Origin: Hamadaea sp013361475
GTDB lineage: Bacteria > Actinomycetota > Actinomycetes > Mycobacteriales > Micromonosporaceae
DNA: 64,000 nt
Assembly (NCBI RefSeq): GCF_040654195.1
Contig: NZ_JBFAHM010000008.1
Span: 1-64,000 of the forward strand
Direction of reading: 5' to 3'
Shown: in pieces, positions 55,692-63,143 of the stretch
Numbering within the stretch: the first letter of the stretch is position 1
Layout: every line of letters starts with the position of its first letter
Notes under the pieces: generated by a model
The model's input: only the letters and a program-made list of their open reading frames with translations
Database searches by the model: none
What the model was told of the DNA's origin: nothing
Position numbers and translations under genes: made by a program

Positions 55692-57632
55692 TCACCGCGC
55701 CGGGTCGCGTAGGACGCGTACCCCGAAGGGCTCGAGATCGACCTGGGCCACCTCGTGCCCCGCGGCGAGATCGCGCAGCCCGGCCGGGGTGCCGTCGGCG
55801 CGGACCGGCACCACGGTGACCGGCTCGTCCACCGCGTTGATCAGCCAGACGAACCGGTCGCCGTCCGCGTGCCGCAAGGCGTCCACGAACACGCGCGGGT
55901 CGGCCACGCGGACCGCGGGCGTCACGCCCGCGAGCGCCGCCAGCGCCGCGTAGAGCCGCCCGGTGGGGTCCGGGTTGACGTGCGGCGTCGCGGCCGCCAT
56001 GGCTTCCAAGGGGTACGCGCAGAAGACGATCCCGCCGTCGCCGACCGCCCGGCGCAGCAGGGCCGGCCGGCCGTTCGGGTCCACCGCGAGCACCTCGGCG
56101 TCGACCGCCTGCACGGGCAGGTACGCCCGAAGGTGCTCGTTGCCGCCGACCGCGAAGTCCAGGGCGTCCCCGGCCCGCAGCCCGCCGAAGTCCTGGGTGA
56201 CGGTGAAGCGCACGGACGGGCCCTCCACCCGGTCGACCAACCCGTAGCGCAGCTCGTGGCGGACGCCGAAGATCCGGTCGACGCCCGCGTACCACGGGCC
56301 GCGCTGGTTGTCGGTGCCACCGTCGCAATAGGACACGAACACGGTCGCGCCCGCCTCGGCCAGCTGCTCCAGCCGACGCCAGCCGGGCGCGGTGAGCTGC
56401 TTGAGACTGGGCAGGACGTAGAGCCCGCAGCCGTCCGGGATCCCGCCCGGCGCGTCCCCGGCGCTCTGCCGGATCAGCGCGGGCGGCAGGTCGGCCGACC
56501 GCAGCCCGAGGTACGCCTGCTCGACCGCCGCGAACGCGACACGCCGCTCTCGCTCGTCGGTGAACGGGTACGCCGTGTCGGCGTGCGAGGTGACCACGAG
56601 CCCGACCTGACTGTCGTCGCGTACGCAGCGGGGCAGGTCGACGGCGTCGAGGATCTGCCGGAACGCCGCCATCTCGCGCAGCGACGCCTTGGGCTGCCCG
56701 TGCACGTCGGTAACCCCGAAGTGCAGCTCGAACGGGTGATGCGAGTAGGGCGCCTCGTCGAACAGGTCGTCGAAGTCGGTGTTGTTCCAGCCGACCCAGC
56801 CGGTCGATCCGGCCAGCAGCGAGGTGTGCAGCAGCTGCCGGTACCAGTGGCCGACGTTGTCGTCGGAGACGAAGTCGCTGGACGCGCCGAACTCCTCCAG
56901 CACCACCGGCTTGCCCGCGACGTGCGCCAGTTCGCACGTGTACGCCGCCCGCCAGTGCTGGCGTACCTGGTCGTCGCCCATCGGGTAGACGTGCGGGCCG
57001 ATCCAGTCCTGCAGCGGACCCAGCTCGGCCAGCCGGAAGCCGCTCTCCAGCCCGCTCAGCTCGATCGTCCAGGCGCCGTCGCCGATCGACACCGGCTGGG
57101 TCGCGCCCCCGGCGCGCAGCCCGGCGATGACGAGCTGTGCCCAGGAGGACACCGTCTCGACGGTGCCGCGCCCGCCGTACAGGGGCATCTCGTTGGACAG
57201 CAGCCAGCCGACGACCGCCGGATGGGCGGCGAACCGCCGGGCGACCTGTTCGGCGAACCACGCCTGCCGGCCGACCAGCCACACGTCGCTGTAGAGGTCT
57301 CGGCCGCCGCGCCAGGACGGGTCCCAGTTCTCCCCGGACATGTGCCCCACGATCAGCGTCGGGATCGTGGTCAGCCCGTATGCCGAGTGCTGGTCCAGGA
57401 AGTCGGCGAAGCGCGCCATGACGTCCTCGTCGAGCCGGTCCGGGGCGGGCATGGCGTCGGGCCAGAAGAAGAAGCTGCGGGTGACGGTCAGCCCGTGGTC
57501 GGCGAGGACCTGCAGTTCCTTGGCGACGACCGCCGGGTCGTAGCGCGTCCACATGCGGGGACCGCCGACTCGGGACCAGAAGTTGACGCCGAGCAGCGGC
57601 TCGCCGGTGAGGACCTGGAGGGGACGGTGCAT
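55692..57632 (-). CDS. clan GH-A glycoside hydrolase (GH5-like, cellulase/mannosidase type)
   Basis: A 646-residue intracellular glycosidase (no signal peptide). Its TIM barrel starts with VNFWSRVGGPRMW and TRSFFFWPD; WLLSNEMPLYGG carries the Asn-Glu acid/base and KPVVLEEFGASS the nucleophile Glu, spaced as in clan GH-A retaining enzymes. A C-terminal beta-rich/GATase-like domain (residues about 390-640) follows, as in long beta-mannosidase or beta-galactosidase-type proteins. It should cleave oligosaccharides brought in by the Opp-type transporter. The closest guess is GH5_18-like beta-mannosidase, unproven. Promoter and operators lie at 57672-57749. Confidence 0.82.
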   Translation of the reverse strand: MHRPLQVLTGEPLLGVNFWSRVGGPRMWTRYDPAVVAKELQVLADHGLTVTRSFFFWPDAMPAPDRLDEDVMARFADFLDQHSAYGLTTIPTLIVGHMSGENWDPSWRGGRDLYSDVWLVGRQAWFAEQVARRFAAHPAVVGWLLSNEMPLYGGRGTVETVSSWAQLVIAGLRAGGATQPVSIGDGAWTIELSGLESGFRLAELGPLQDWIGPHVYPMGDDQVRQHWRAAYTCELAHVAGKPVVLEEFGASSDFVSDDNVGHWYRQLLHTSLLAGSTGWVGWNNTDFDDLFDEAPYSHHPFELHFGVTDVHGQPKASLREMAAFRQILDAVDLPRCVRDDSQVGLVVTSHADTAYPFTDERERRVAFAAVEQAYLGLRSADLPPALIRQSAGDAPGGIPDGCGLYVLPSLKQLTAPGWRRLEQLAEAGATVFVSYCDGGTDNQRGPWYAGVDRIFGVRHELRYGLVDRVEGPSVRFTVTQDFGGLRAGDALDFAVGGNEHLRAYLPVQAVDAEVLAVDPNGRPALLRRAVGDGGIVFCAYPLEAMAAATPHVNPDPTGRLYAALAALAGVTPAVRVADPRVFVDALRHADGDRFVWLINAVDEPVTVVPVRADGTPAGLRDLAAGHEVAQVDLEPFGVRVLRDPAR

Positions 57633-57671
57633 GGAGTGCTCCCGTGATGGTGGGGGATGGGCGTGCCTGCG

Positions 57672-57700
57672 ATCACAGCACTGAACCGTTTAAGTGTCAA
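57672..57700 (-). promoter_or_regulatory. glycosidase promoter with LacI-type operator in its spacer
   Basis: On the minus strand TTGACA (57695-57700), 17-nt spacer and TGTGAT (57672-57677), with CTTAAACGGTTC (57683-57694) inside. The whole 34-nt block is almost identical to the ABC operon promoter at 54446-54474. Confidence 0.75.
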
Positions 57701-57737
57701 CACGCTAGCTGTCTCACCGGATGGCAAGGCTTCATGG

Positions 57738-57749
57738 CTTAACCGGTTA
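57738..57749. promoter_or_regulatory. second LacI-type operator near the glycosidase gene
   Basis: CTTAACCGGTTA, 44 nt upstream of the first site. The site pair resembles the two sites between the ABC operon and the regulator and may support looping. Confidence 0.65.
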
Positions 57750-57833
57750 GTTACCCGGGTCGGCGTCGATGTCGGACCACTGGGGTACCGTTCGCGACTG
57801 ACGACAAGGGACGGTCCTGGGGAGAGAGCGGTC

Positions 57834-58646
57834 GTGGGCTGGGAGCCGGAGGAGGAGCAGCCACTGTGGAGGCTGGCTCCGATGCATCCGTCCTGGGTGC
57901 GCTGGCTGCCGTGTGCGGTCGCCAGCCTCCGGGTGGTGCCCGACGACGAGGACGCGCCACGGTTCCCCCGGTCCTGGTACGACCGTCCCGAGCTGGGCCT
58001 GCCCTGGGACGAGCCGGTGTGGTGCGATCCCGGTCCGGTCGAGGAGTGGTTCGAGCAGTCGCCCGGCCACTCCGAGGAGGAGGTCCGCTCGCACTACGAC
58101 CAGGTCGTCGAGGCGCGTACGCGGCGGATCGAGACCTTCACCGAATGCTGCTCGCGAGCGGGCATCCCGGTGCCGTTGACGCTGCGCCACCTGGTGGACT
58201 GCCTCATCGCCCTCGGCGTACTCGACGAGGTGACCGGGCCGGACGGCGAGACCTGGGTGATCGCCCAGTTCGCGGCCAACCCCCTCGACATCCTGCCCCT
58301 CACGCCGACCGAGGCGGCCGAGGAAGCGGCGGCCCAGATGCTCGAACGCGGGGTGCTCGCCGGGATCGGGCTACGGCGGCTCGCGGAGGAGCAGGCGCCG
58401 GACGGCGGCGGCACGACCGTTCGCGTCACCTTGCGCCGGCTCGGCGACGAAATCGGCCTGACCCCGGCGGCCACCCGCCTCGCGCTCGACCTCATCGCCG
58501 CCGAGGAGTCGTGGATCTCCGTGGAGCCGGGCGTCAGCCTGCTGACCGTCGGCCCCGACGAGGTGTTCGTGATCCGGGCCGATCACTCGCTCCTCGCCCA
58601 GGTCTACGACATGGACGAGCTGATCGCCCCCGAGCACATGATCTAG
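57834..58646 (+). CDS. hypothetical protein (DUF6042-like?) with winged-helix-like end
   Basis: A 270-residue cytosolic protein with an unusually Trp/Pro-rich first 90 residues (LWRLAPMHPSWVRWLP, PWDEPVWCDPGPVEEW) and a C-terminal third (VTLRRLGDEIGLTPAATRLA) with winged-helix features. It may belong to the actinobacterial DUF6042 group, which I recall only weakly. GTG 57834 follows GGGGAGAGAGC; the frame opening at 57657 would cross the operator region. It is divergent from the glycosidase gene and followed 13 nt later by a 91-nt repeat. No functional claim is made. Confidence 0.6.
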   Translation: MGWEPEEEQPLWRLAPMHPSWVRWLPCAVASLRVVPDDEDAPRFPRSWYDRPELGLPWDEPVWCDPGPVEEWFEQSPGHSEEEVRSHYDQVVEARTRRIETFTECCSRAGIPVPLTLRHLVDCLIALGVLDEVTGPDGETWVIAQFAANPLDILPLTPTEAAEEAAAQMLERGVLAGIGLRRLAEEQAPDGGGTTVRVTLRRLGDEIGLTPAATRLALDLIAAEESWISVEPGVSLLTVGPDEVFVIRADHSLLAQVYDMDELIAPEHMI

Positions 58647-58659
58647 CCCTGCCCGCCCT

Positions 58660-58750
58660 GCCCTTTCCGCGCGATCATGAACTTTCGGTCGTGATCGACC
58701 GGCGTGGCGTGTTCCCAGCGCCCTGATCGATCCCGTAAGTACATGATCGA
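58660..58750 (+). repeat. 91-nt dispersed repeat, family 3 copy B
   Basis: Same length and orientation as 17156-17246, beginning GCCCTTTCCGCGCGATCATG and ending TGATCGA, 13 nt past a stop codon. Confidence 0.8.
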
Positions 58751-58870
58751 TCGGCTGTCCATGCTGGACCGGCACCGGTCGGTGAATTCATGGGTGTAAC
58801 TCTTGTGATGGCGGCCACACCGACGTTACTGTCTGGTAACCCCCGTCCCGACAGGAAAGGCAGGCCCCCG

Positions 58871-59698
58871 ATGCGCGTACCGCGCAAGTTCCTCGCCCTT
58901 TTCGCCGGCCTCATCGCGGCCGTCCTGCTCGCCTCGCCCGCCGCCGCCGACCCCGGCCCGCCGCCGAACTCGATGGCGAGCATGGGTGACTCCATCACCC
59001 GTGGGTTCAACGCCTGCGGCTGGTACGTCGACTGCCCGTCGCGGTCCTGGAGCACCGGCACCTACTCCTCGGTCAACAGCCACTACTCCCGCATCCTGGC
59101 CAAGAACTCCGCGATCTCCGGGAAGAACTACAACGACGCGAAGTCCGGCGCCAAGGTCGCCGACATGTACGGGCAGGCCGGCACCGCGGTCGGCCAGGGC
59201 GTCCAGTACGTGACGATCCTGATCGGCGCGAACGACGCCTGCACCGGCAGCGAGTCCTCGATGACCTCGGTGGCCGCGTTCCGTACGTCGATCGACTCGG
59301 CGCTCAACCGGATCAAGGCCGGGCTGCCCAGCGCCAAGGTCGCCGTCATCTCCATCCCGAACGTCTGGCAGCTCTGGAACGTCGGGCACGTCAGCAGCTC
59401 GGCGGTGAGCACCTGGAACCTGTTCGGCATCTGCCAGTCGCTGCTGGCCAACCCGACCTCGACCGCCCAGGCCGACGTCGACCGGCGCGCCCGCGTACGC
59501 CAGCGGGTCGTCGACTTCAACAGCCAGCTCGCCCAGGCCTGCGCGGCGTACGGGGCGAACTGCGACTTCGACGACAACGCGGTGTTCAACTACCCGTTCC
59601 AGCTGTCCCAGGTCTCCGGGTGGGACTACTTCCACCCGAACACCTCCGGGCAGGCCGTGTTGGCGAACGTCACCTACGCCGCCGGCTTCGGCTGGTGA
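58871..59698 (+). CDS. secreted SGNH/GDSL hydrolase
   Basis: A 275-residue secreted esterase/lipase. A Sec signal peptide (RVPRKFLALFAGLIAAVLLA, cleavage near ASPAAA-DP) leads to block I SMGDSITRG with the nucleophile Ser near residue 39. Block III is IGANDAC and block V DYFHPN supplies the catalytic Asp/His. Cysteine pairs suggest disulfides, as in the related Streptomyces phospholipase-like enzymes. ATG 58871 follows GGAAAGG. The ORF extends upstream to 58790 without any ribosome binding site. The natural ester substrate is unknown. Confidence 0.9.
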   Translation: MRVPRKFLALFAGLIAAVLLASPAAADPGPPPNSMASMGDSITRGFNACGWYVDCPSRSWSTGTYSSVNSHYSRILAKNSAISGKNYNDAKSGAKVADMYGQAGTAVGQGVQYVTILIGANDACTGSESSMTSVAAFRTSIDSALNRIKAGLPSAKVAVISIPNVWQLWNVGHVSSSAVSTWNLFGICQSLLANPTSTAQADVDRRARVRQRVVDFNSQLAQACAAYGANCDFDDNAVFNYPFQLSQVSGWDYFHPNTSGQAVLANVTYAAGFGW

Positions 59699-59730
59699 TC
59701 GTTCGGTGACCGCTTGGTGATCTTTCGGCG

Positions 59731-59758
59731 GCAGGCCGGGGTGTGGTCCCCGGCCTGC
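59731..59758 (+). terminator. intrinsic terminator of the SGNH hydrolase gene
   Basis: A perfect 11-bp stem (GCAGGCCGGGG / CCCCGGCCTGC) with a 6-nt loop followed by TTGC. Confidence 0.75.
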
Positions 59759-59776
59759 TTGCGGTAGGAATGATCC

Positions 59777-61066
59777 ATGACGAACGTCGTGGACCTCTGC
59801 AGCAACTTGATCCGGATCGACTCGACCAACACCGGCGATCTCGACACGAGCGCCGGTGAGCGGAAGGCGGCGGAGTACGTCGCGACCGTGCTGAGCGAGG
59901 CCGGGATCGAGCCGGCGGTCCTGGAGTCGGCGCCGGGCCGGACCAACCTGGTCGCGCGCATTCCCGGCCGGGACTCCTCGCACGGTGCGCTGCTGGTCCA
60001 CGGGCACCTCGACGTCGTCCCGGCCGACGCGAGCGAATGGTCGGTCCACCCGTTCAGCGGCGAGGTGAAGGACGGCTACGTCTGGGGCCGGGGCGCGGTC
60101 GACATGAAGGACTTCGACGCGATGGTCCTGGCGACGGTCACCGGCTGGCAGGCTGAGGGCTACGTGCCGCCGCGCGACATCGTCCTGGCGTTCACCGCCG
60201 ACGAGGAGGCCGGCGGCGACTACGGCGCCCACTTCCTCGTCCAGCGGCACGCCGAGCTGTTCGAGGGCTGCACCGAGGCGATCGGCGAGGTCGGCGGTTT
60301 CTCCGTGACGGTCGCGCCGGACCTGCGGCTCTACCTGATCCAGACGGCCGAGAAGGGGATCGACTGGCTGCGGCTGCACGCGGCCGGCCGCCCGGGGCAC
60401 GGGTCCTTCGTCAACGACGACAACGCGGTGACCGCTTTGTGCGAGGCGGTGGCCCGGCTCGGGCGTACGGAGTTCCCCGTGGTGGTGACCCCGACCGTGC
60501 AGGCGTTCCTCGAGCACGTCTCCGAGGTGCTGGGCGTCGAGCTGGACCCGGACCCGGAGAAGGCCATCGCCAAGCTCGGCCCCATCGCCCGGATCGTCGG
60601 CGCGACCATCCGCAACACCGCCAACCCGACCCGGCTGTCGGCCGGTTACAAGGACAACGTCATTCCGGGCAAGGCGACCGCGACGATCGACTGCCGTACG
60701 CTGCCCGGCTTCGCCGACCAGTTCCAGGAGCAGCTGCGCGCGGTCGTCGGCGACCAGATCGAGATCGAGACGGTGCACCACCAGGCGGCCCTGGAGACGA
60801 CCTTCGACGGGCCGCTGGTCGACGCGATGGCGGCGGCGCTGCGGGCGGAGGACGCCGGGGCACGCCCGGTGCCGTACATGCTTTCGGGTGGGACCGACGC
60901 CAAGGCGTTCGCCACGCTCGGCATGCGCTGCTTCGGTTTCTCTCCGCTGCAGCTGCCGGCCGACCTGGACTTCGCCGCGCTGTTCCACGGCATTGACGAG
61001 CGCGTCCCGGCGGAGGGACTAGAGTTCGGCGTGAGAGTGCTGGACCGCCTGCTCCGCAGCAGCTGA
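59777..61066 (+). CDS. M20/M25/M40-family metallopeptidase
   Basis: A 429-residue cytosolic di-zinc hydrolase: HGHLDVVPAD (first His/Asp) near residue 75, WGRGAVDMKDFDA near 105 with the bridging Asp, and TADEEAGGDYG near 140 with the general-base Glu pair. A dimerisation domain sits in the middle (GSFVNDDNAVTALCEAVARL) and the C-terminal part carries the last His (LFHGIDERV). The family contains aminoacylases, carboxypeptidases and dipeptidases. ATG 59777 is 6 nt after a TAGGAA hexamer that only partly fits the -10 pattern. Confidence 0.9.
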   Translation: MTNVVDLCSNLIRIDSTNTGDLDTSAGERKAAEYVATVLSEAGIEPAVLESAPGRTNLVARIPGRDSSHGALLVHGHLDVVPADASEWSVHPFSGEVKDGYVWGRGAVDMKDFDAMVLATVTGWQAEGYVPPRDIVLAFTADEEAGGDYGAHFLVQRHAELFEGCTEAIGEVGGFSVTVAPDLRLYLIQTAEKGIDWLRLHAAGRPGHGSFVNDDNAVTALCEAVARLGRTEFPVVVTPTVQAFLEHVSEVLGVELDPDPEKAIAKLGPIARIVGATIRNTANPTRLSAGYKDNVIPGKATATIDCRTLPGFADQFQEQLRAVVGDQIEIETVHHQAALETTFDGPLVDAMAAALRAEDAGARPVPYMLSGGTDAKAFATLGMRCFGFSPLQLPADLDFAALFHGIDERVPAEGLEFGVRVLDRLLRSS

Positions 61067-61108
61067 CCGCCGCCGAAAAACCGTTGAGAGTCCGAAGGGG
61101 ACAAGCCC

Positions 61109-61750
61109 ATGAGCTACACCGACGCCCAGGTCGACGCCGCCCTGGAGGCGGTCATCACCGCGGCGCGTGAACACCTCGCGGCGGTACGCGCCGCCGGTGG
61201 CAAGATCGACGACGACGAGGTCTGGCGCACCTACGTCGCCCTGAACAACGCCTCGGTGGCGTACGACGACGCTCTGCTGGACGTGTTCGGCGAGGTCACG
61301 CCGTGGAACGTCGACAGCATCGACGTGGACAAGGCGGATCAGTTCTTCGGCGAGGAGACCGCCCCCGGCGACGACCCGCATCCGCGGGTGATCTCGGTGC
61401 GGCAACGGCGTGATTACCGCGTACCAAGTGTGGCGGCCCTGCTCAGGGCGGGCCAGGAGGCGCGCGACACCGCGATGGGCGCCGACGCCGGTGCGGTCGA
61501 GTCGGTGAGCGAGGCGCTGGTCGAGCTGCTCCAGTCGGGTGACGGTTCGCTGTCCGCTCTGGACATCCCGGAGCTGGAGCCGCTGGACGGCCTGGTGGCG
61601 GTGGCCGAGGTGGATGAGCCGCTGGACCCGGAGACGTTCGAGGAGAGCGACGGCGCCGGCCCGTTCACGCTGTCGGGGTCCGACCGGCTCATCGGCCGGA
61701 TGGACGAGCACCTGCACGCCGAGGACGACGATCACGACCACGATCACTGA
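61109..61750 (+). CDS. conserved actinobacterial hypothetical with acidic/His tail
   Basis: A 213-residue soluble protein. The N-terminal domain (AREHLAAVRAAGGKIDDDEVW, YVALNNASVAYDDALLDVFG, VTPWNVDSIDV) recalls a conserved actinobacterial protein sometimes misnamed primosomal protein. The C-terminal part is acidic, ending in EDDDHDHDH, which could bind metal. Ribosome binding site GAAGGGG precedes ATG 61109, 42 nt after the peptidase gene, so co-transcription is possible. Function unknown. Confidence 0.7.
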   Translation: MSYTDAQVDAALEAVITAAREHLAAVRAAGGKIDDDEVWRTYVALNNASVAYDDALLDVFGEVTPWNVDSIDVDKADQFFGEETAPGDDPHPRVISVRQRRDYRVPSVAALLRAGQEARDTAMGADAGAVESVSEALVELLQSGDGSLSALDIPELEPLDGLVAVAEVDEPLDPETFEESDGAGPFTLSGSDRLIGRMDEHLHAEDDDHDHDH

Positions 61751-61767
61751 GCCTGGGGTCACCCGCT

Positions 61768-61805
61768 GTCACTGCCGCCGGTAGAACACCACGGGCGGCA
61801 GTGAC
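61768..61805. terminator. terminator hairpin
   Basis: A perfect 12-bp stem (GTCACTGCCGCC / GGCGGCAGTGAC) with a 14-nt loop, 18 nt after the hypothetical gene. Confidence 0.7.
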
Positions 61806-61824
61806 GCGACACGCCCGGAGCGAA

Positions 61825-61830
61825 TATCGT
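61825..61830 (+). promoter_or_regulatory. -10 element (TATCGT) of a leaderless promoter
   Basis: TATCGT ends 7 nt before ATG 61838; no ribosome binding site lies between. Confidence 0.5.
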
Positions 61831-61837
61831 TCACCTC

Positions 61838-62791
61838 ATGCAGCAGCGTCCGCTCGGCCGCAGCGGGCTGTCGGTCTCCCGGCTGGCCCTCGGCACGATG
61901 ACCTGGGGTCACGACACCGACCCCGATGACGCTGGCGCGCAGCTGAAGTCCTTTGTGGATGCCGGTGGGACGCTGGTCGACACGGCCGACGTCTACGCCG
62001 ACGGCGAGGCCGAGGCGGTCCTCGGCACCCTCCTGGACGCGATGGTTCCCCGGGACGAGTTGCTCATCGTGGGCAAGGCGGGCGTGCGGTCGCACGGCGC
62101 CCGCCGCCGCGACAGCTCGCGCGGCCATCTCCTGCGCAGTCTGGACATCACACTTCGCCGCCTCGGCACCGACTACCTCGACATCTGGCAGGTGCACGGC
62201 TACGACCCGGCGACCCCGTTCGAGGAGACGATGGCCGCGGTCGATCACGCGGTGTCGACCGGCCGGGTCCGGTACGCAGGCGTGGCCAACTTCGCGGGCT
62301 GGCAGATCGCCCGCGCCGCGACGTGGCAGCAGGCCTGGCCGCAGCGTGCCCCGATCGTGGCGGCCGGATTCGAATACTCCCTGCTCGAACGCAGCGTCGA
62401 ACGGGAGTCGCTGGCGGCCTGCGAGGCGCTCGGCGTCGGGGTGCTGCCCTGGTCGCCGCTCGGCCGGGGCGTCCTGACCGGCAAGTACCGCAATGGGCGT
62501 CCCGCCGACTCCCGGGCGGCTTCGGCCCAGTACGAGCAGTTCGTGCTCGCGTACCTGGATCCGCGGTGCTCGGCGATCGTCGAGGCGGTGCTCACGGCGG
62601 CCCAGGGCCTCGGGGTGTCACCCGCACAGGTGGCGCTGGCCTGGATCCGGGACCGGCCCGGCGTGACCGCGCCGGTCCTGGGCGCGCGTACGGCGGATCA
62701 GCTGAGCGAGGCGCTGCGCTGCGAGGAGGTCGAGCTGCCGCCACAGATCAGCCGGGCGCTCGACGACGTCTCCGCCATCGAACCGGCTTGA
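61838..62791 (+). CDS. aldo/keto reductase
   Basis: A 317-residue (alpha/beta)8 oxidoreductase. The catalytic tetrad is visible: Asp in VDTADVYADGEAE, Tyr of that motif, Lys in LIVGKAGVR, and His in DIWQVHGYDPATPFEE. LPWSPLGRGVLTGKYRNG and ALAWIRDRPGVTAPVLGART are the NADPH-binding end. It resembles the YajO/Tas-like group that reduces carbonyl compounds; substrate unknown. The start is fixed by the TATCGT -10. Confidence 0.9.
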   Translation: MQQRPLGRSGLSVSRLALGTMTWGHDTDPDDAGAQLKSFVDAGGTLVDTADVYADGEAEAVLGTLLDAMVPRDELLIVGKAGVRSHGARRRDSSRGHLLRSLDITLRRLGTDYLDIWQVHGYDPATPFEETMAAVDHAVSTGRVRYAGVANFAGWQIARAATWQQAWPQRAPIVAAGFEYSLLERSVERESLAACEALGVGVLPWSPLGRGVLTGKYRNGRPADSRAASAQYEQFVLAYLDPRCSAIVEAVLTAAQGLGVSPAQVALAWIRDRPGVTAPVLGARTADQLSEALRCEEVELPPQISRALDDVSAIEPA

Positions 62792-62831
62792 GGTACTTGT
62801 CGCTTTCGCCCATCAGGCGCAGGATCGGGCT

Positions 62832-63023
62832 ATGGACTACGAATACGCACCGCTGCGGTTGCCACCGGATGTCGACAGGATGACCGCCGCGGTGCGGCTG
62901 ACGTTGCAGGCCGAGTACAACGGCTGGGAGCTGGACCGGCTTCAGTTGCTCAAGGACGGAACCCGGCGGGTGATCCTCCGCCGGCCCAGCCTCGGCGGCC
63001 TGATGCCCGGCCTGTCCACCTAA
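62832..63023 (+). CDS. DUF5703 family protein
   Basis: A 63-residue basic protein (MDYEYAPLRLPPDVDR, LQAEYNGWELDRLQLLKDG, RRVILRRPS) that fits the small actinobacterial DUF5703 family, marked by a GWEL core and a terminal Arg-rich strand. CAGGAT (62820-62825) ends 6 nt before the ATG. It is 40 nt after the aldo/keto reductase gene. Function unknown. Confidence 0.78.
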   Translation: MDYEYAPLRLPPDVDRMTAAVRLTLQAEYNGWELDRLQLLKDGTRRVILRRPSLGGLMPGLST

Positions 63024-63026
63024 CTA

Positions 63027-63105
63027 GGGAGTCCCTCCGGCGAGCCGCCGGGAGTGCAGCAGCCGGGGAGCCTCTCGGGCGACCCGCCAGAAGTGCGTCA
63101 GCCGG
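63027..63105 (+). repeat. two tandem copies of the family 4 repeat
   Basis: Blocks 63027-63066 and 63067-63105 contain GAGCCGCCGGGAGTGCAG and a diverged GACCCGCCAGAAGTGCG, related to 9921-9957 and to the hemH-internal copy at 12641-12680. Confidence 0.7.
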
Positions 63106-63131
63106 ATGGTTGCCAGCAGGCTACTCGCCAG

Positions 63132-63137
63132 TAGCAT
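63132..63137 (+). promoter_or_regulatory. -10 element (TAGCAT) of a leaderless promoter
   Basis: TAGCAT ends 6 nt before ATG 63144, with no ribosome binding site in between. Confidence 0.5.
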
Positions 63138-63143
63138 GTCGGC

